Shown here: piece after piece, positions 44,972 through 54,193 of the stretch
How the letters are laid out: each line of letters begins with the position of its first letter
Numbering within the stretch: the first letter of the stretch is position 1
Assembly: GCA_913777665.1 (NCBI GenBank)
Contig: CAJYTF010000034.1
Span: 62,001 to 126,000 of the forward strand
DNA from: an uncultured Myroides sp.
Lineage (GTDB): Bacteria; Bacteroidota; Bacteroidia; Flavobacteriales; Flavobacteriaceae
Length of the DNA: 64,000 nucleotides
Direction of reading: 5' to 3'
The notes under the pieces: model-generated
Database searches by the model: none
The model's input: only the letters and a program-made list of their open reading frames with translations
Told to the model about the DNA's origin: nothing
Translations under genes and position numbers: made by a program

Positions 44972-45574
44972 ATGGTTATGGTAAGTGAAAAAGATTTTTT
45001 AATCCAATTTACCGGATTAAAGTTAGGAGAACATCAATTTGAATATCAGATCGAAAACGATTTTTTTGATCTATTCAATTATAGTGAATTCAACAGCGCT
45101 AACATACAGGTTAACATTGCAATGCTAAAAAAAACCACTATGTTAGAACTGCAGTTTACACACAAAGGCACTGTAAATGTACCCTGCGACATAACTAATG
45201 AAGATTTTGATTTACCTATTGAAGGAAGTTTAAATTTATTAGTAAAATTCGGCGAAGAATTTAATAATGAAAATGATGATTTTTTAATTTTGCCGCACGG
45301 AGAATTTCAATTTAATGTAATGCAGTACATTTATGAAATGATCGCTTTATCGGTTCCATACAAAAGGATACATCCCGATATCGCAGCAGATTACGAAGAA
45401 AAAGAATCAGACGACGACTTGGATTTCTTGGACAGCGATGACTTAGAAATGATAAACGAAGACGATGCTGATGACGACGATTTAAATGATAATGAAACCG
45501 ACGAAAATTCGGACAATAATAAAGATACAGACCCACGTTGGGACAAATTAAAACAACTATTAACGGATAAATAA
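44972..45574 (+). CDS. DUF177 (YceD) family protein
   Basis: A 200-residue protein of the YceD/DUF177 family, found beside rpmF across bacteria. YceD-type proteins act in large-subunit rRNA handling in E. coli and plants. The N-terminal 130 residues are the conserved domain; the tail is very acidic (about 140-190, runs of D and E). The promoter ends about 14 bases before the first ATG, so starts at 44972 or 44978 (MVSEKDF) are both possible. rpmF follows after 9 bases. Confidence 0.88.
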   Translation: MVMVSEKDFLIQFTGLKLGEHQFEYQIENDFFDLFNYSEFNSANIQVNIAMLKKTTMLELQFTHKGTVNVPCDITNEDFDLPIEGSLNLLVKFGEEFNNENDDFLILPHGEFQFNVMQYIYEMIALSVPYKRIHPDIAADYEEKESDDDLDFLDSDDLEMINEDDADDDDLNDNETDENSDNNKDTDPRWDKLKQLLTDK

Positions 45575-45583
45575 TATTGTAAG

Positions 45584-45778
45584 ATGGCACATCCTAAAAG
45601 AAAAACCTCGAAAACCAGAAGAGATAAAAGAAGAACTCATTACAAAGCTGTAGCTCCAACAATCGGAACTTGCGCAGTAACTGGTGAGGCACACTTAATG
45701 CACAGAGCTTACTGGCATGAAGGAAAATTATATTACAGAGGACAAGTTTTAGTAGACAAAACAGAAGCTGTAGCTTAA
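45584..45778 (+). CDS. rpmF: 50S ribosomal protein L32
   Basis: A 64-residue basic ribosomal protein. [20 protein letters not shown] is the standard N-terminus and [16 protein letters not shown] the C-terminal segment. The usual paired cysteines of zinc-binding L32 are absent: only one Cys (TCAVTG) is present, so it is a zinc-free form. It is co-transcribed with DUF177 and followed by a terminator. Confidence 0.96.
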   Translation: MAHPKRKTSKTRRDKRRTHYKAVAPTIGTCAVTGEAHLMHRAYWHEGKLYYRGQVLVDKTEAVA

Positions 45779-45796
45779 TTCTAAAAGAATAAAAAA

Positions 45797-45823
45797 AAGC
45801 TCTCGCAATGCGAGAGTTTTTTA
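45797..45823 (+). terminator. Terminator after rpmF
   Basis: Stem CTCTCGC / GCGAGAG with a 3-base loop, flanked by an A run and T6. It would separate rpmF from fabH, which has its own 120-base leader. Confidence 0.8.
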
Positions 45824-45945
45824 GTTTAGCGAAAATCCAAACAAACGGCAAAACTGCTTTTTTTCAATAAAAAAAGCTGCCATTTGCTATTTTTTTTGTA
45901 ATTTTCACCACTTTTTCAACTTTTTTGAACATAAAGTAGTCCCTT

Positions 45946-46944
45946 ATGACAAAAATAACAGCAGCCATAACAGCGGTTGGTAAATACGTACCAGATTTTG
46001 TGTTGTCTAATCAAGTATTAGAAACAATGGTTGATACAAACGATGAATGGATCACCTCAAGAACAGGTATCAAAGAACGCCGAATTTTAAAAGATAAAGA
46101 CAAAGGCACTTCTTTTATGGCAATTAAAGCCGCACAAGATTTAATTTCTAAAACAGGCTTAGATCCTAAAGAAATTGATTTAGTGTTAATGGCAACTACA
46201 ACACCAGATATGCCCGTTGCAGCAACAGGCGTTTTTGTAGCTACCCAAATTGGCGCAACCAATGCTTTTGCTTACGATTTGCAAGCTGCTTGTTCAAGCT
46301 TTTTATACGGCTTATCAACAGCAACTTCTTATGTAGAATCGGGCAGATACAAAAAAGTATTGTTAATTGGTGCAGACAAAATGTCTTCTATTATTGATTA
46401 TACCGATCGTGCTACCTGTATCATTTTTGGCGATGGTGCCGGTGCGGTACTTGTAGAAGCAAATACAGAAGGATTAGGTTTTCAAGACGAAATTTTAAAG
46501 AGTGACGGTATTGGTCGCGAATTTTTAAAGATTGAAGCTGGTGGATCTTTACTTCCTCCTTCAGCAGAAACCGTTGCAAACAAACAACATTACGTGCATC
46601 AAGACGGAAAAACGGTTTTTAAATACGCCGTTTCGGGTATGGCAGACGTTAGTGAACAAATTATGCAACGCAATAATTTAACGCACGACGATATTAACTG
46701 GTTAGCACCACACCAAGCAAATAAACGCATTATTGATGCTACTGCAAACCGTATGGGCTTAAACGAAGAGAAAGTTTTAGTAAACATACACAACTACGGT
46801 AACACTACATCGGCAACCCTTCCTTTACTTTTAGCCGATTTTGAAGATCAGTTTAAAAAAGGCGACAACATTATCTTAGCTTCATTTGGAGGCGGATTTA
46901 CCTGGGGTGCAATTTACCTTAAATGGGCTTACACAAAAAAATAA
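45946..46944 (+). CDS. fabH: Beta-ketoacyl-ACP synthase III
   Basis: FabH starts fatty-acid synthesis by condensing an acyl-CoA with malonyl-ACP. The 332-residue enzyme has Cys116 in LQAACSSFLYGL, His in LAPHQANKRI near 247, and Asn in NIHNYGNTTSA near 278: the full catalytic triad. Length is normal. It is grouped with accB and accC, giving a fatty-acid initiation block. Confidence 0.96.
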   Translation: MTKITAAITAVGKYVPDFVLSNQVLETMVDTNDEWITSRTGIKERRILKDKDKGTSFMAIKAAQDLISKTGLDPKEIDLVLMATTTPDMPVAATGVFVATQIGATNAFAYDLQAACSSFLYGLSTATSYVESGRYKKVLLIGADKMSSIIDYTDRATCIIFGDGAGAVLVEANTEGLGFQDEILKSDGIGREFLKIEAGGSLLPPSAETVANKQHYVHQDGKTVFKYAVSGMADVSEQIMQRNNLTHDDINWLAPHQANKRIIDATANRMGLNEEKVLVNIHNYGNTTSATLPLLLADFEDQFKKGDNIILASFGGGFTWGAIYLKWAYTKK

Positions 46945-46982
46945 AAATTAATAGATAACGAACATAAAAATTTTAGAATTAT

Positions 46983-47468
46983 ATGGACATCAGAGAAATT
47001 CAAAATTTAATTAAATTTGTAGCAAAATCAGGAGCTACCGAAGTAAAATTAGAAATGGATGATATTAAAATCACCATTAAAACAACTTCAGAAAACGCTA
47101 CAGTAGAAAACGGAACGTACGTTCAGCACATTCCGGTATCTGTACCACAAGTTCAGGCTGCTGCACCGGTTGCACAACCTACAGAAACTGCTGCTGCACC
47201 TGCTGCCGCTGCAAATGACGATGCGAAGTACATCACGGTAAAATCTCCAATCATTGGAACATTCTACCGCAAACCATCACCAGACAAACCAGCTTTTGTT
47301 GAAGTAGGTGCTACGGTAAAAACAGGCGATGTTTTATGTGTGATTGAAGCAATGAAATTATTCAACGAAATTGAATCTGAAGTATCAGGAAAAATCGTTA
47401 AGGTTTTAGTAGATGATTCTTCTCCGGTAGAATTTGATCAACCATTATTTTTAGTAGATCCATCTTAA
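46983..47468 (+). CDS. accB: Biotin carboxyl carrier protein of acetyl-CoA carboxylase
   Basis: AccB carries biotin between the carboxylase and transferase parts of acetyl-CoA carboxylase. The 161-residue chain has an N-terminal region, an Ala/Pro-rich linker (about 55-75), and the biotinyl domain with EAMKLF (biotinylated Lys125). It is 38 bases after fabH and 91 bases before accC. Confidence 0.96.
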   Translation: MDIREIQNLIKFVAKSGATEVKLEMDDIKITIKTTSENATVENGTYVQHIPVSVPQVQAAAPVAQPTETAAAPAAAANDDAKYITVKSPIIGTFYRKPSPDKPAFVEVGATVKTGDVLCVIEAMKLFNEIESEVSGKIVKVLVDDSSPVEFDQPLFLVDPS

Positions 47469-47559
47469 TTTGATTATTTGAAGAGGTGTTGATCTGAAAA
47501 GGATTGGCGCGCTTCAAAAATTTTCAGATTTTCAAATTGTTTCATTTCAAATTAAAAAG

Positions 47560-48912
47560 ATGTTTAAAAAAATATTAATTGCAAATCGCGGCGAAATTGC
47601 TTTACGAGTTATAAGAACTTGTAGAGAAATGGGAATTAAAACCGTTGCCGTATATTCTACTGCCGACGCAGACAGTTTACACGTTCGCTTTGCAGACGAA
47701 GCAGTTTGTATTGGTCCGGCACCAAGTGCGCAATCGTACTTAAAAATGCAGAATATTATTGCTGCTGCCGAAATTACAAATGCCGATGCTATTCACCCGG
47801 GATACGGTTTCTTGTCTGAAAACGCTAAGTTTTCTGAATTATGCCAGAAACACGGTATTAAATTTATCGGTGCATCTCCGGATATGATCGATAAAATGGG
47901 AGATAAAGCTACTGCTAAAGAAACCATGAAAGCTGCAGGCGTACCTTGTGTACCAGGTTCAGACGGATTGTTAGAATCTTTAGACCACGCACGTAAAGTT
48001 GCAAAAGAAATCGGTTATCCGGTTATGATGAAAGCAACTGCAGGTGGTGGTGGTAAAGGTATGCGCGAAATCTTTAAAGATGATGAGTTAGAAAAAGCTT
48101 GGGAAAGTGCACGTCAGGAAGCCGCTGCATCTTTTGGAAACGATGGTATGTACATGGAAAAACTAATTGTTGATCCACGCCATATCGAAATACAGGTTGT
48201 AGGAGATTCTTACGGAAAAGCATGCCATTTATCAGAACGCGATTGTTCAATCCAACGTCGTCACCAGAAATTGACAGAGGAAACTCCGTCACCGTTTATG
48301 ACTGATGAATTGCGTTTAAAAATGGGTGAAGCTGCTGTTAAGGCTGCCGAATATATTAAATACGAAGGTGCGGGAACTATTGAATTTTTAGTTGATAAAG
48401 ACCGTAATTTCTATTTTATGGAAATGAACACGCGTATTCAGGTAGAACACCCTATTACAGAACAAGTAATTGATTACGATTTAATCCGCGAGCAGATATT
48501 GGTTGCTGCAGGTGTGCCAATTTCGGGTAAAAACTATTTACCGCAATTACACTCTATTGAATGCCGTATCAATGCCGAAGATCCTTTTAACGATTTTCGT
48601 CCGTCACCGGGTAAAATTACAACCTTGCACGCACCAGGTGGTCACGGCGTTCGTTTAGACACGCATGTTTATTCGGGTTACACCATTCCGCCAAACTACG
48701 ATTCAATGATTGCCAAGTTAATTACAACGGCACAAACACGTGAAGAAGCTATCAGTAAAATGAAACGCGCTTTAGACGAGTTTGTTATTGAGGGTATTAA
48801 AACTACAATTCCTTTCCACCGCCAGTTAATGGACAATCCGGATTATGTTACCGGAAACTACACAACAGCGTTTATGGAAACATTTAAAATACAAAAACCT
48901 GTAGAGGAATAA
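47560..48912 (+). CDS. accC: Biotin carboxylase subunit of acetyl-CoA carboxylase
   Basis: AccC carboxylates biotin on AccB with ATP and bicarbonate. The 450-residue ATP-grasp enzyme has [20 protein letters not shown] at the start, the glycine-rich [13 protein letters not shown] near 154, SIQRRHQKL near 235, and [16 protein letters not shown] near 288. It uses bicarbonate, linking it to the carbonic anhydrases upstream. A strong terminator follows. Confidence 0.97.
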   Translation: MFKKILIANRGEIALRVIRTCREMGIKTVAVYSTADADSLHVRFADEAVCIGPAPSAQSYLKMQNIIAAAEITNADAIHPGYGFLSENAKFSELCQKHGIKFIGASPDMIDKMGDKATAKETMKAAGVPCVPGSDGLLESLDHARKVAKEIGYPVMMKATAGGGGKGMREIFKDDELEKAWESARQEAAASFGNDGMYMEKLIVDPRHIEIQVVGDSYGKACHLSERDCSIQRRHQKLTEETPSPFMTDELRLKMGEAAVKAAEYIKYEGAGTIEFLVDKDRNFYFMEMNTRIQVEHPITEQVIDYDLIREQILVAAGVPISGKNYLPQLHSIECRINAEDPFNDFRPSPGKITTLHAPGGHGVRLDTHVYSGYTIPPNYDSMIAKLITTAQTREEAISKMKRALDEFVIEGIKTTIPFHRQLMDNPDYVTGNYTTAFMETFKIQKPVEE

Positions 48913-48913
48913 T

Positions 48914-48949
48914 TGAAAAAGTCGAGCTAAAAGCTCGACTTTTTTTAAT
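48914..48949 (+). terminator. Terminator after accC
   Basis: Stem AAAAAGTCGAGCT / AGCTCGACTTTTT with a short loop and T7. Confidence 0.9.
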
Positions 48950-49331
48950 TAATAACTATCCTATAAGTTTTACGTAAGATATTTATCTAATGAAAAAGTA
49001 GATTTTTCTATACAGCTTGTCATTCCGTGCCTGACACGGAATCACATCCATCTATTACTCCTACTCTTGTGAGATGCTGCACTTCGACTGCGCTATTAGA
49101 TTTGTATTTAGTAAATTCAGTTATTATTAATGAAGATAATTTCTGAACAACCAGAGGGAATAGGTGAACTAGTTCGGCTCTTAAACGTAGTGGTTTATCC
49201 TGAGCATTAGTCCTATTCTCCTCTTTGGTTCTAAGTACCATTTAGAATGTTAAGCTTAAAGGCTTATTAATAGCGTTAGTAATTGAAACCAATTGGGTTG
49301 TGTCAGAGTTGTTTTCCTTAAATCCAAATTT
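48950..49331. other. Non-coding region before the IS110 transposase
   Basis: No gene is supported. It holds the REP-like repeat at 49022-49042 and about 250 bases of unassigned sequence up to the transposase start. In IS110-group elements the 5' non-coding end encodes the bridge RNA, so the segment of about 49080-49331 is where it would lie. IS ends cannot be fixed because this family lacks terminal inverted repeats. Confidence 0.5.
49017..49045. repeat. REP-like repeat, copy 4
   Basis: ATTCCGTG (49022-49029) and CACGGAAT (49035-49042) with loop CCTGA, inside a CTTGTCATTCCG...AATCACAT context shared with copies 1 and 3. It is followed by GAGATGCTGCACTTCGACTG, which looks like a broken second arm. 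Confidence 0.7.
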
Positions 49332-50135
49332 ATGAAAAATTTTATTATTGGCATTGATGTTTCTAAAGACACACTTGATTTCTGTATGTTGGAAAAAGAC
49401 AGCCGTAGAAAACTCCAACAAGGTGTGATTGCGAACAAAGAAAAAGAGATTCTTACTTGGCTAAAAAATCTAGACAAAGAGAATGTAGTTGTTGCCCTAG
49501 AGCATACAGGACATTACGGTGCGCTACTGTCTTGGCTATTAGAAGAACAACTGTTTACTTACTATTTGATCAACCCATTAGATCTTCAGCGATCATTAGG
49601 ACTACAACGTGGAAAATCTGATGTAGTGGACGCCTATAGAATTGCTGATTATATCATAACAAGTCATCATGAACTATCACCTTTTAAATTGCCTTGTGAA
49701 TCATTAAGAAAATTAAAAGCACTAATGACGGCACGTGAACGATATGTGAAAATGTCAGTACAAATACAAAATAGCTTAAAAGCGGAAATGATACTAAGTG
49801 AAAAAGTAGCATTGAAACAATTGATAAAGCTTGAGCAAAAACAATTAAAATCCATCAAAAACACGATACAAGATTTAGAAAAACAAATGATGGAAATAGT
49901 AAAATCAAGTCAGGATCTAAACACCACCTACACAAAAATATCCTCTGTTATAGGTGTTGGTGCCATTACGTCAATTAAATGCATTATAGATCCGCAACTA
50001 AAAAAATATTACGAACAAAAACTAGAAAAAGGAAAGCATAAGCTTACTGCTTTAAATGCTGTTGCGAACAAAATTGTATTACGAATATTCGCCGTCGCAA
50101 AAAGAAGTGAACCTTTTGTAAAATTAATTGATTGA
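49332..50135 (+). pseudogene. IS110-family transposase with internal deletion
   Basis: A 267-residue relative of the IS110 DEDD transposases. The RuvC-like N-terminus is complete: FIIGIDVSKDTLDF (Asp), VVALEHTGHYG (Glu) and GKSDVVDAYRIADYI (two Asp). The C-terminal half is cut: after VIGVGAITSIKCII the chain jumps to PQLKKYYEQKLEKGKHKLTALNAVANK, which normally follows some 60-70 residues later. The missing part holds the conserved SGxS serine, which acts with the RuvC-like site. The frame is open, so the protein can be made but is probably inactive. An earlier in-frame ATG (49293) exists; MKNFIIG is the family start. Confidence 0.82.
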
Positions 50136-50243
50136 TTACTTGTTTTTATCTTAGAATGCTCAGTGACCAGTTTAACATGATATTTACTTATAATTAAAAT
50201 TGGCGTCACTTTACCAATAATTCTTTTTTAAATTGTTTAATTA

Positions 50244-52080
50244 TTAAGCCGCTTTCAAGTCTTTTTCAATCTGTGAAATATAATACGAAGGTTTTAAGCC
50301 CGTGATTTTAAAGAAAGTGTCAGAAAAACTACGGGTACTACTAAAGCCAAATTCTTCTGCCAAGGCATTTATTGTTAGTTTACGATAACTTTTCTTTTCA
50401 TGCAACTGCAAAACAGCATATTGTATACGAAGCTTGTTTACATAGCTTGAAAAATTCTCACTTTTAGTTGAATTTATAACTTCAGACAAATATTTCGCAT
50501 TGGTATTAAAATCTTTAGCCAACGTATTCAGATTTATTGTTTTATTAATATATCCGCGATTATTTTCAAACTCGTTTAATTTTTTTAAAATTTCCCGAAC
50601 CTTATCCTCTGCCAATAATTTTTTATCTACTTTTTGTTCACATCTATCGGCTACGTTTACATCTTCATTTATTGTTACTTCTTCTTTTACAACCCGCTCT
50701 TGAACAATAATTTCATCGTTCGTAACTATTTCTTCTTTAGTAAAACTCATCACAACAGGCTCTACATTCAATTCTAAAAGCACTTGCTTTTGAACAAAAT
50801 ATTCGTATTTTTTTCGTAAAGCTTTCTGTTTTTTTCTAGTGTAGATTATATAAGCTAAAAAACCAATAACAAGACAAACAGCAAGCCCATATAAAAGATA
50901 TCCTTTTTGTTTTTGGATGTTAAGTTTTGTTTGTAGTTCTTTACGGTTAGCTTCTAATTTTTTAGTTTCGTATTTGTTATGCAATACACTACTTAAACCT
51001 TTATTCTGCGTTTGTAGTTCATTGGTAACTTTAAGTAAACGCTCGGTATAAAAAAGTTGATTTTTTAAATCATTATTGCTTTTGTTAAACGCAATTAAAT
51101 AATCATAAGCTTCTAATAAATTTAAGTCGCTGTATTGCTTTTCATTAAACAATTGGTCTATTTTTTTAAATTGCTCTACAGCTTGCTCGTTTTCATTTAA
51201 TGCCCATAAATTCTTACCAATATATAAATAAACTAAATGTTGGTTGGTAAAATCATCGTTAGCGGCAATAACGGGCAGTGCTTTTTGTAAGTGAACCAAA
51301 GATGTTTCGTATTGTTTTTGTGCCCATAAATTCTGTCCTTTCAACAAAGAAAAATACGCGTTATTTAATTCTTGGTGGTGTTTTTTTTAAGTGAGGTGCT
51401 TGTTCACTACCTAATTTTAAAATAGTATCAACTTCTTTATACTTTTGTAAGCTATAATAACACTTCCCCATGTAACGTATAGAAGTTACATAGCCTCTTA
51501 AATCGTAATATTCTTTTTGGCTTTTGTAATATGTTGCCGCTTTATTAAAAAAAGAAAGTGCTTTTTCATACTCGCCTAAAGAGTAATACATATTCCCAAT
51601 ACCAAAACGTGACTTATTTAAATTGTATAAATCATTGGTTTGCGATAATAATTCCTCGGCTAATAGTTCATAATGTAACGATTGCTCTAAATCACGTTCC
51701 ATATAATATACCAAAGCGATCTTGTTGTAAGCTAAACCGGTATAGAGCATATTGTTTTGCTTTTGTGCTATTTGTAAAAGCTGTTGAGCATGCTGTAATT
51801 TTTCACTAAATATGGTACCATGTACAATATACTCGCTTTTGGCGTAGAACAACTTTTCTAAATCACCTGTTATTTGTGCCTTACTTTCATAAGCTTTTAC
51901 ATACTCAAAATATAAGGTATCTGTGCTTTTATGATGCTCTAAATAATCGCTTAAAAATTCAAACGATTTTTGCTCTAATCCGTTTTGTGCCCAACAAAAG
52001 GATGTAATTAATAAAAATAAAGGTAAAAGAACTTCCTTTTTTGTAAGAGTGAATACTCTAACCAAAGCATTAAACAACAT
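50244..52080 (-). pseudogene. TPR-AraC hybrid regulator, split by a frameshift in an A8 run
   Basis: Two adjacent reading frames (51361-52080 and 50244-51347) together encode one regulator of about 611 residues. The first has a signal-like start (KEVLLPLFLLITSFCWAQ) and TPR-type helical repeats. The second continues the repeats and has one membrane helix (GYLLYGLAVCLVIGFLAYII), a linker, and a C-terminal AraC helix-turn-helix (LAEEFGFSSTRSFSDTFFKITGLKPSYY). Removing one base from the minus-strand A8 run at 51381-51388 joins them as HLKKHHQELNNAYFSLLKGQ, restoring normal repeat sequence. It could be a mutation, phase variation, or a sequencing error. Confidence 0.82.
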
Positions 52081-52098
52081 TTTTCTAAGTATTTTAAA

Positions 52099-52129
52099 CA
52101 AAAATACAAAATAACACAAAATAATCAAA
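52099..52129 (-). promoter_or_regulatory. Promoter of the TPR-AraC regulator
   Basis: Minus-strand TATTTTTG (52099-52106) with TTTG (52126-52129), spacing 19: both boxes agree with consensus. The position supports the ATG at 52080. Confidence 0.65.
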
Positions 52130-52160
52130 CACTGAACATCAACACTTTAAACCGTTTTAA

Positions 52161-52184
52161 ACTGCAAATTCATGAATTTACAGT
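52161..52184. promoter_or_regulatory. 24-bp operator-like palindrome
   Basis: The core AAATTCATGAATTT (52166-52179) is a perfect palindrome, extended by ACTG/CAGT ends with one mismatch pair, 11 of 12 pairs. It lies between the divergent promoters. Confidence 0.6.
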
Positions 52185-52216
52185 GCGGTTTCACGAACCC
52201 GCACAACAACTTGTTG
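52183..52216. promoter_or_regulatory. Second operator-like inverted repeats
   Basis: GTGCGGTTT (52183-52191) and AACCCGCAC (52196-52204) pair at 8 of 9 positions, then CAACAA-C-TTGTTG (52204-52216) includes the -33 TTG of the plus promoter. Confidence 0.5.
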
Positions 52217-52244
52217 CACAAAAAATCAAAGGCTTATATGTTTG
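52214..52244 (+). promoter_or_regulatory. Promoter of the lipoprotein-GLPGLI-barrel genes
   Basis: TTG (52214-52216), a 20-base spacer and TATGTTTG (52237-52244), 29 bases before the lipoprotein ATG. Confidence 0.65.
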
Positions 52245-52273
52245 TTTTTTAGAAAAATTTATAAAAAACTACA

Positions 52274-52885
52274 ATGAAAAAATTCATCTTTTGTGTGCTG
52301 TTAGGGTCTTTATTTTTAAACTCATGTACAAACGATTCTTTTGAGGCACAAGAACAACAGACTACTACAACCAGCAATGCATCACAACTAATTAACACAC
52401 TTGTTGAAAAACACCATGCTAAAAATATACAACAAAAAGGCACAAGTAGTTTACAAGAGGTAATTAACCAGCTAGAAACTACTGCCTTACAAGAACCTGC
52501 ATTCTTACAGTTAGTTACCACCAACTACAGCAGCCCTAAAGCAATAGATATTGATGCTATTATAGTCAATAGTGATTTGGCATTAAGCAATTTAAACATG
52601 CGCATAGTAGCAAAAAACTATGTAAATACACTGCTAAATACCCAAACCATTGCTAATTTAAATACACTAACCCAAACCATTGCAAACGATAACCAATTAT
52701 CAACTGCCGAAAAGAATATGTTGTTAGAAATTATTGACTTACAAAAACAACATGTTTTAGGAAATGGTAATGGTGATGATTGGGACAAAAAAGGTATTAT
52801 AGGTTACCTGCAGGGTGCTACACAAACAAAAGCCAATGCGGTTTTAAATGCAGTTATTATTAAAACCATTGAAAACCAAAATTAA
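52274..52885 (+). CDS. Hypothetical lipoprotein
   Basis: A 203-residue lipoprotein with lipobox LFLNSC (Cys18), a Gln/Thr-rich spacer and a helical body; LNTQTIANLNTLTQTIAND near 117 is partly repetitive. It contains no recognised domain. It is the first gene transcribed away from the TPR-AraC regulator and is followed by the small secreted protein gene after 141 bases. It may be an outer-membrane-anchored partner of the downstream barrel. Confidence 0.6.
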   Translation: MKKFIFCVLLGSLFLNSCTNDSFEAQEQQTTTTSNASQLINTLVEKHHAKNIQQKGTSSLQEVINQLETTALQEPAFLQLVTTNYSSPKAIDIDAIIVNSDLALSNLNMRIVAKNYVNTLLNTQTIANLNTLTQTIANDNQLSTAEKNMLLEIIDLQKQHVLGNGNGDDWDKKGIIGYLQGATQTKANAVLNAVIIKTIENQN

Positions 52886-53026
52886 TATACAGTAGGCAAA
52901 TAGTCGCGAATATTTAAATACTGTTGCGGGAATGGCTGTTGTACCCAAATAAAAACTACCAGCTAATTGCTAAAAAAAGAAAAAAACTGTTTGTTAGTTA
53001 TTTACTAATTTTTAAATTTAAAACAA

Positions 53027-53338
53027 ATGAAAAAAATGTTATTTTCGGCTATCGCAATGGTAGCTTTTGCAGGCAGCGCGTTTGCAAGCAATGAGGTGAT
53101 TGATGAGAATACTTATTTGAATCAAGGATCTGACACTGATGAATCAAAAGATGATTCAGGTATACAATATAAATACACATGTAATGTTTCAATTTATTAC
53201 ACAGATTTTTGGGGAAGAGAGCAAGTTTACACTGAAACTAAATACTTCTATTTTGTAAGTTCTATGGAAGGTTGGTCAATGTGCAACAATCATGCAAATG
53301 CAGTAGCTCAAAGATTTAGAACACTAAGCCCAAATTAA
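53027..53338 (+). CDS. Small secreted protein with two cysteines
   Basis: A 103-residue protein with a classical signal peptide (MKKMLFSAIAMVAFAGSAFA), giving a mature chain of about 83 residues. The first part is acidic (DTDESKDDSG); the second is aromatic-rich, with two Cys (YTCNVSIYYTDF near 51 and WSMCNNHANA near 87) that could form a disulfide. It resembles short peptides seen with GLPGLI/TonB loci but matches no named family I know. A terminator-like hairpin follows at 53357. Confidence 0.6.
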   Translation: MKKMLFSAIAMVAFAGSAFASNEVIDENTYLNQGSDTDESKDDSGIQYKYTCNVSIYYTDFWGREQVYTETKYFYFVSSMEGWSMCNNHANAVAQRFRTLSPN

Positions 53339-53356
53339 AAATAGATTATAAATTAT

Positions 53357-53384
53357 AAACTGCTCATTCCCGAGCAGTTTATTT
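53357..53384 (+). terminator. Attenuator or terminator hairpin
   Basis: Stem AAACTGCTC / GAGCAGTTT with loop ATTCCC, followed by an A-rich rather than T-rich tail, so it may reduce rather than stop read-through into the GLPGLI gene. Confidence 0.55.
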
Positions 53385-53396
53385 ATAAAAAAAAAC

Positions 53397-54185
53397 ATGA
53401 AATATTTATACATCCTTTTATTGTTGCCTTTATTTACTTTGTATAGTCAAACGAAAGGTACTGTTTTAAAATACGAAGTTTATTATAATTTTAACACACC
53501 ACTTTCAAGAGAAATAGATGTGTACGCTACAAATGATTATTGCTATTCCATTGAAAAAATGAATACAACTAAAAAAGTAGCAAAAGATAAAGTCGCTGAT
53601 AATGAAGAAAAATTACCTGAAAAAATTCCAAATTCTCCGGAATATTCTTCAACAGTTTTAGCTTTTGATGTAAAATGGGACGATTTACTTATATATAACA
53701 ACAAAATAACAAATAAACTCTATACAACTGTTCAAAATATTGATTTAGGTAGAAATATAACTGTTGAAGAAACACCTATAATTAATTGGCAAATAGTTAA
53801 AGAAACCAAAACAGTTAAAGATTTAAATTGCACAAAAGCAATAGCTAGTTTTAGAGGCGTAAATTGGGAAATTTGGTTTACAAACGAAATACCATTGCCT
53901 TACGGACCTTGGAAACTGCAAGGAGCTCCGGGCTTAATTGTTGAAGCGAATACAGCCGATAAAAAAATACATTTTTTATTAAATACCGTTCAGTATAATA
54001 AAATACTACCCGATATTAAGTTACCAAATTTAAAAGAGATTAATTTACAAGAATATGTAGATTTATTAGATGAAAATGGAAATTATGAGTACTATGAAGA
54101 TAGGAATACTAGAGTATCAAAACAATCGAATACACGTTCACCATTTGAACTCATCTATGAATGGGAAGAAGAACCTAAAAAATAA
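53397..54185 (+). CDS. GLPGLI family secreted protein
   Basis: A 262-residue secreted protein with a signal peptide (MKYLYILLLLPLFTLYS-Q). The family motif is present as GPWKLQGAPGLIVEA near 179, slightly changed from GLPGLI. The preceding VKDLNCTKAIASFRGVNWEIWFTNEIPLPYG is also typical. GLPGLI proteins are uncharacterised and usually sit beside a TonB-dependent receptor; here the barrel starts 8 bases after its stop. Function unknown. Confidence 0.88.
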   Translation: MKYLYILLLLPLFTLYSQTKGTVLKYEVYYNFNTPLSREIDVYATNDYCYSIEKMNTTKKVAKDKVADNEEKLPEKIPNSPEYSSTVLAFDVKWDDLLIYNNKITNKLYTTVQNIDLGRNITVEETPIINWQIVKETKTVKDLNCTKAIASFRGVNWEIWFTNEIPLPYGPWKLQGAPGLIVEANTADKKIHFLLNTVQYNKILPDIKLPNLKEINLQEYVDLLDENGNYEYYEDRNTRVSKQSNTRSPFELIYEWEEEPKK

Positions 54186-54193
54186 ATCTTTAA

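Noticed and set aside
45312..45590. Arg-rich minus-strand frame opposite the DUF177 gene
   Set aside because: It is a shadow of the acidic D/E-rich tail of the plus-strand protein and has no promoter or family features.
49020..49241. Minus-strand 73-codon frame before the IS110 transposase
   Set aside because: It covers the REP-like repeat and non-coding end of the element; no family resemblance.
48950..50240. Complete insertion sequence with terminal inverted repeats
   Set aside because: No terminal inverted repeats or target duplication could be found; IS110 elements lack them and ends are not visible from one copy.
51361..51388. Programmed -1 frameshift at the A8 run
   Set aside because: No downstream stimulatory hairpin was recognised and no transposase-type context; mutation, phase variation or sequence error is simpler.
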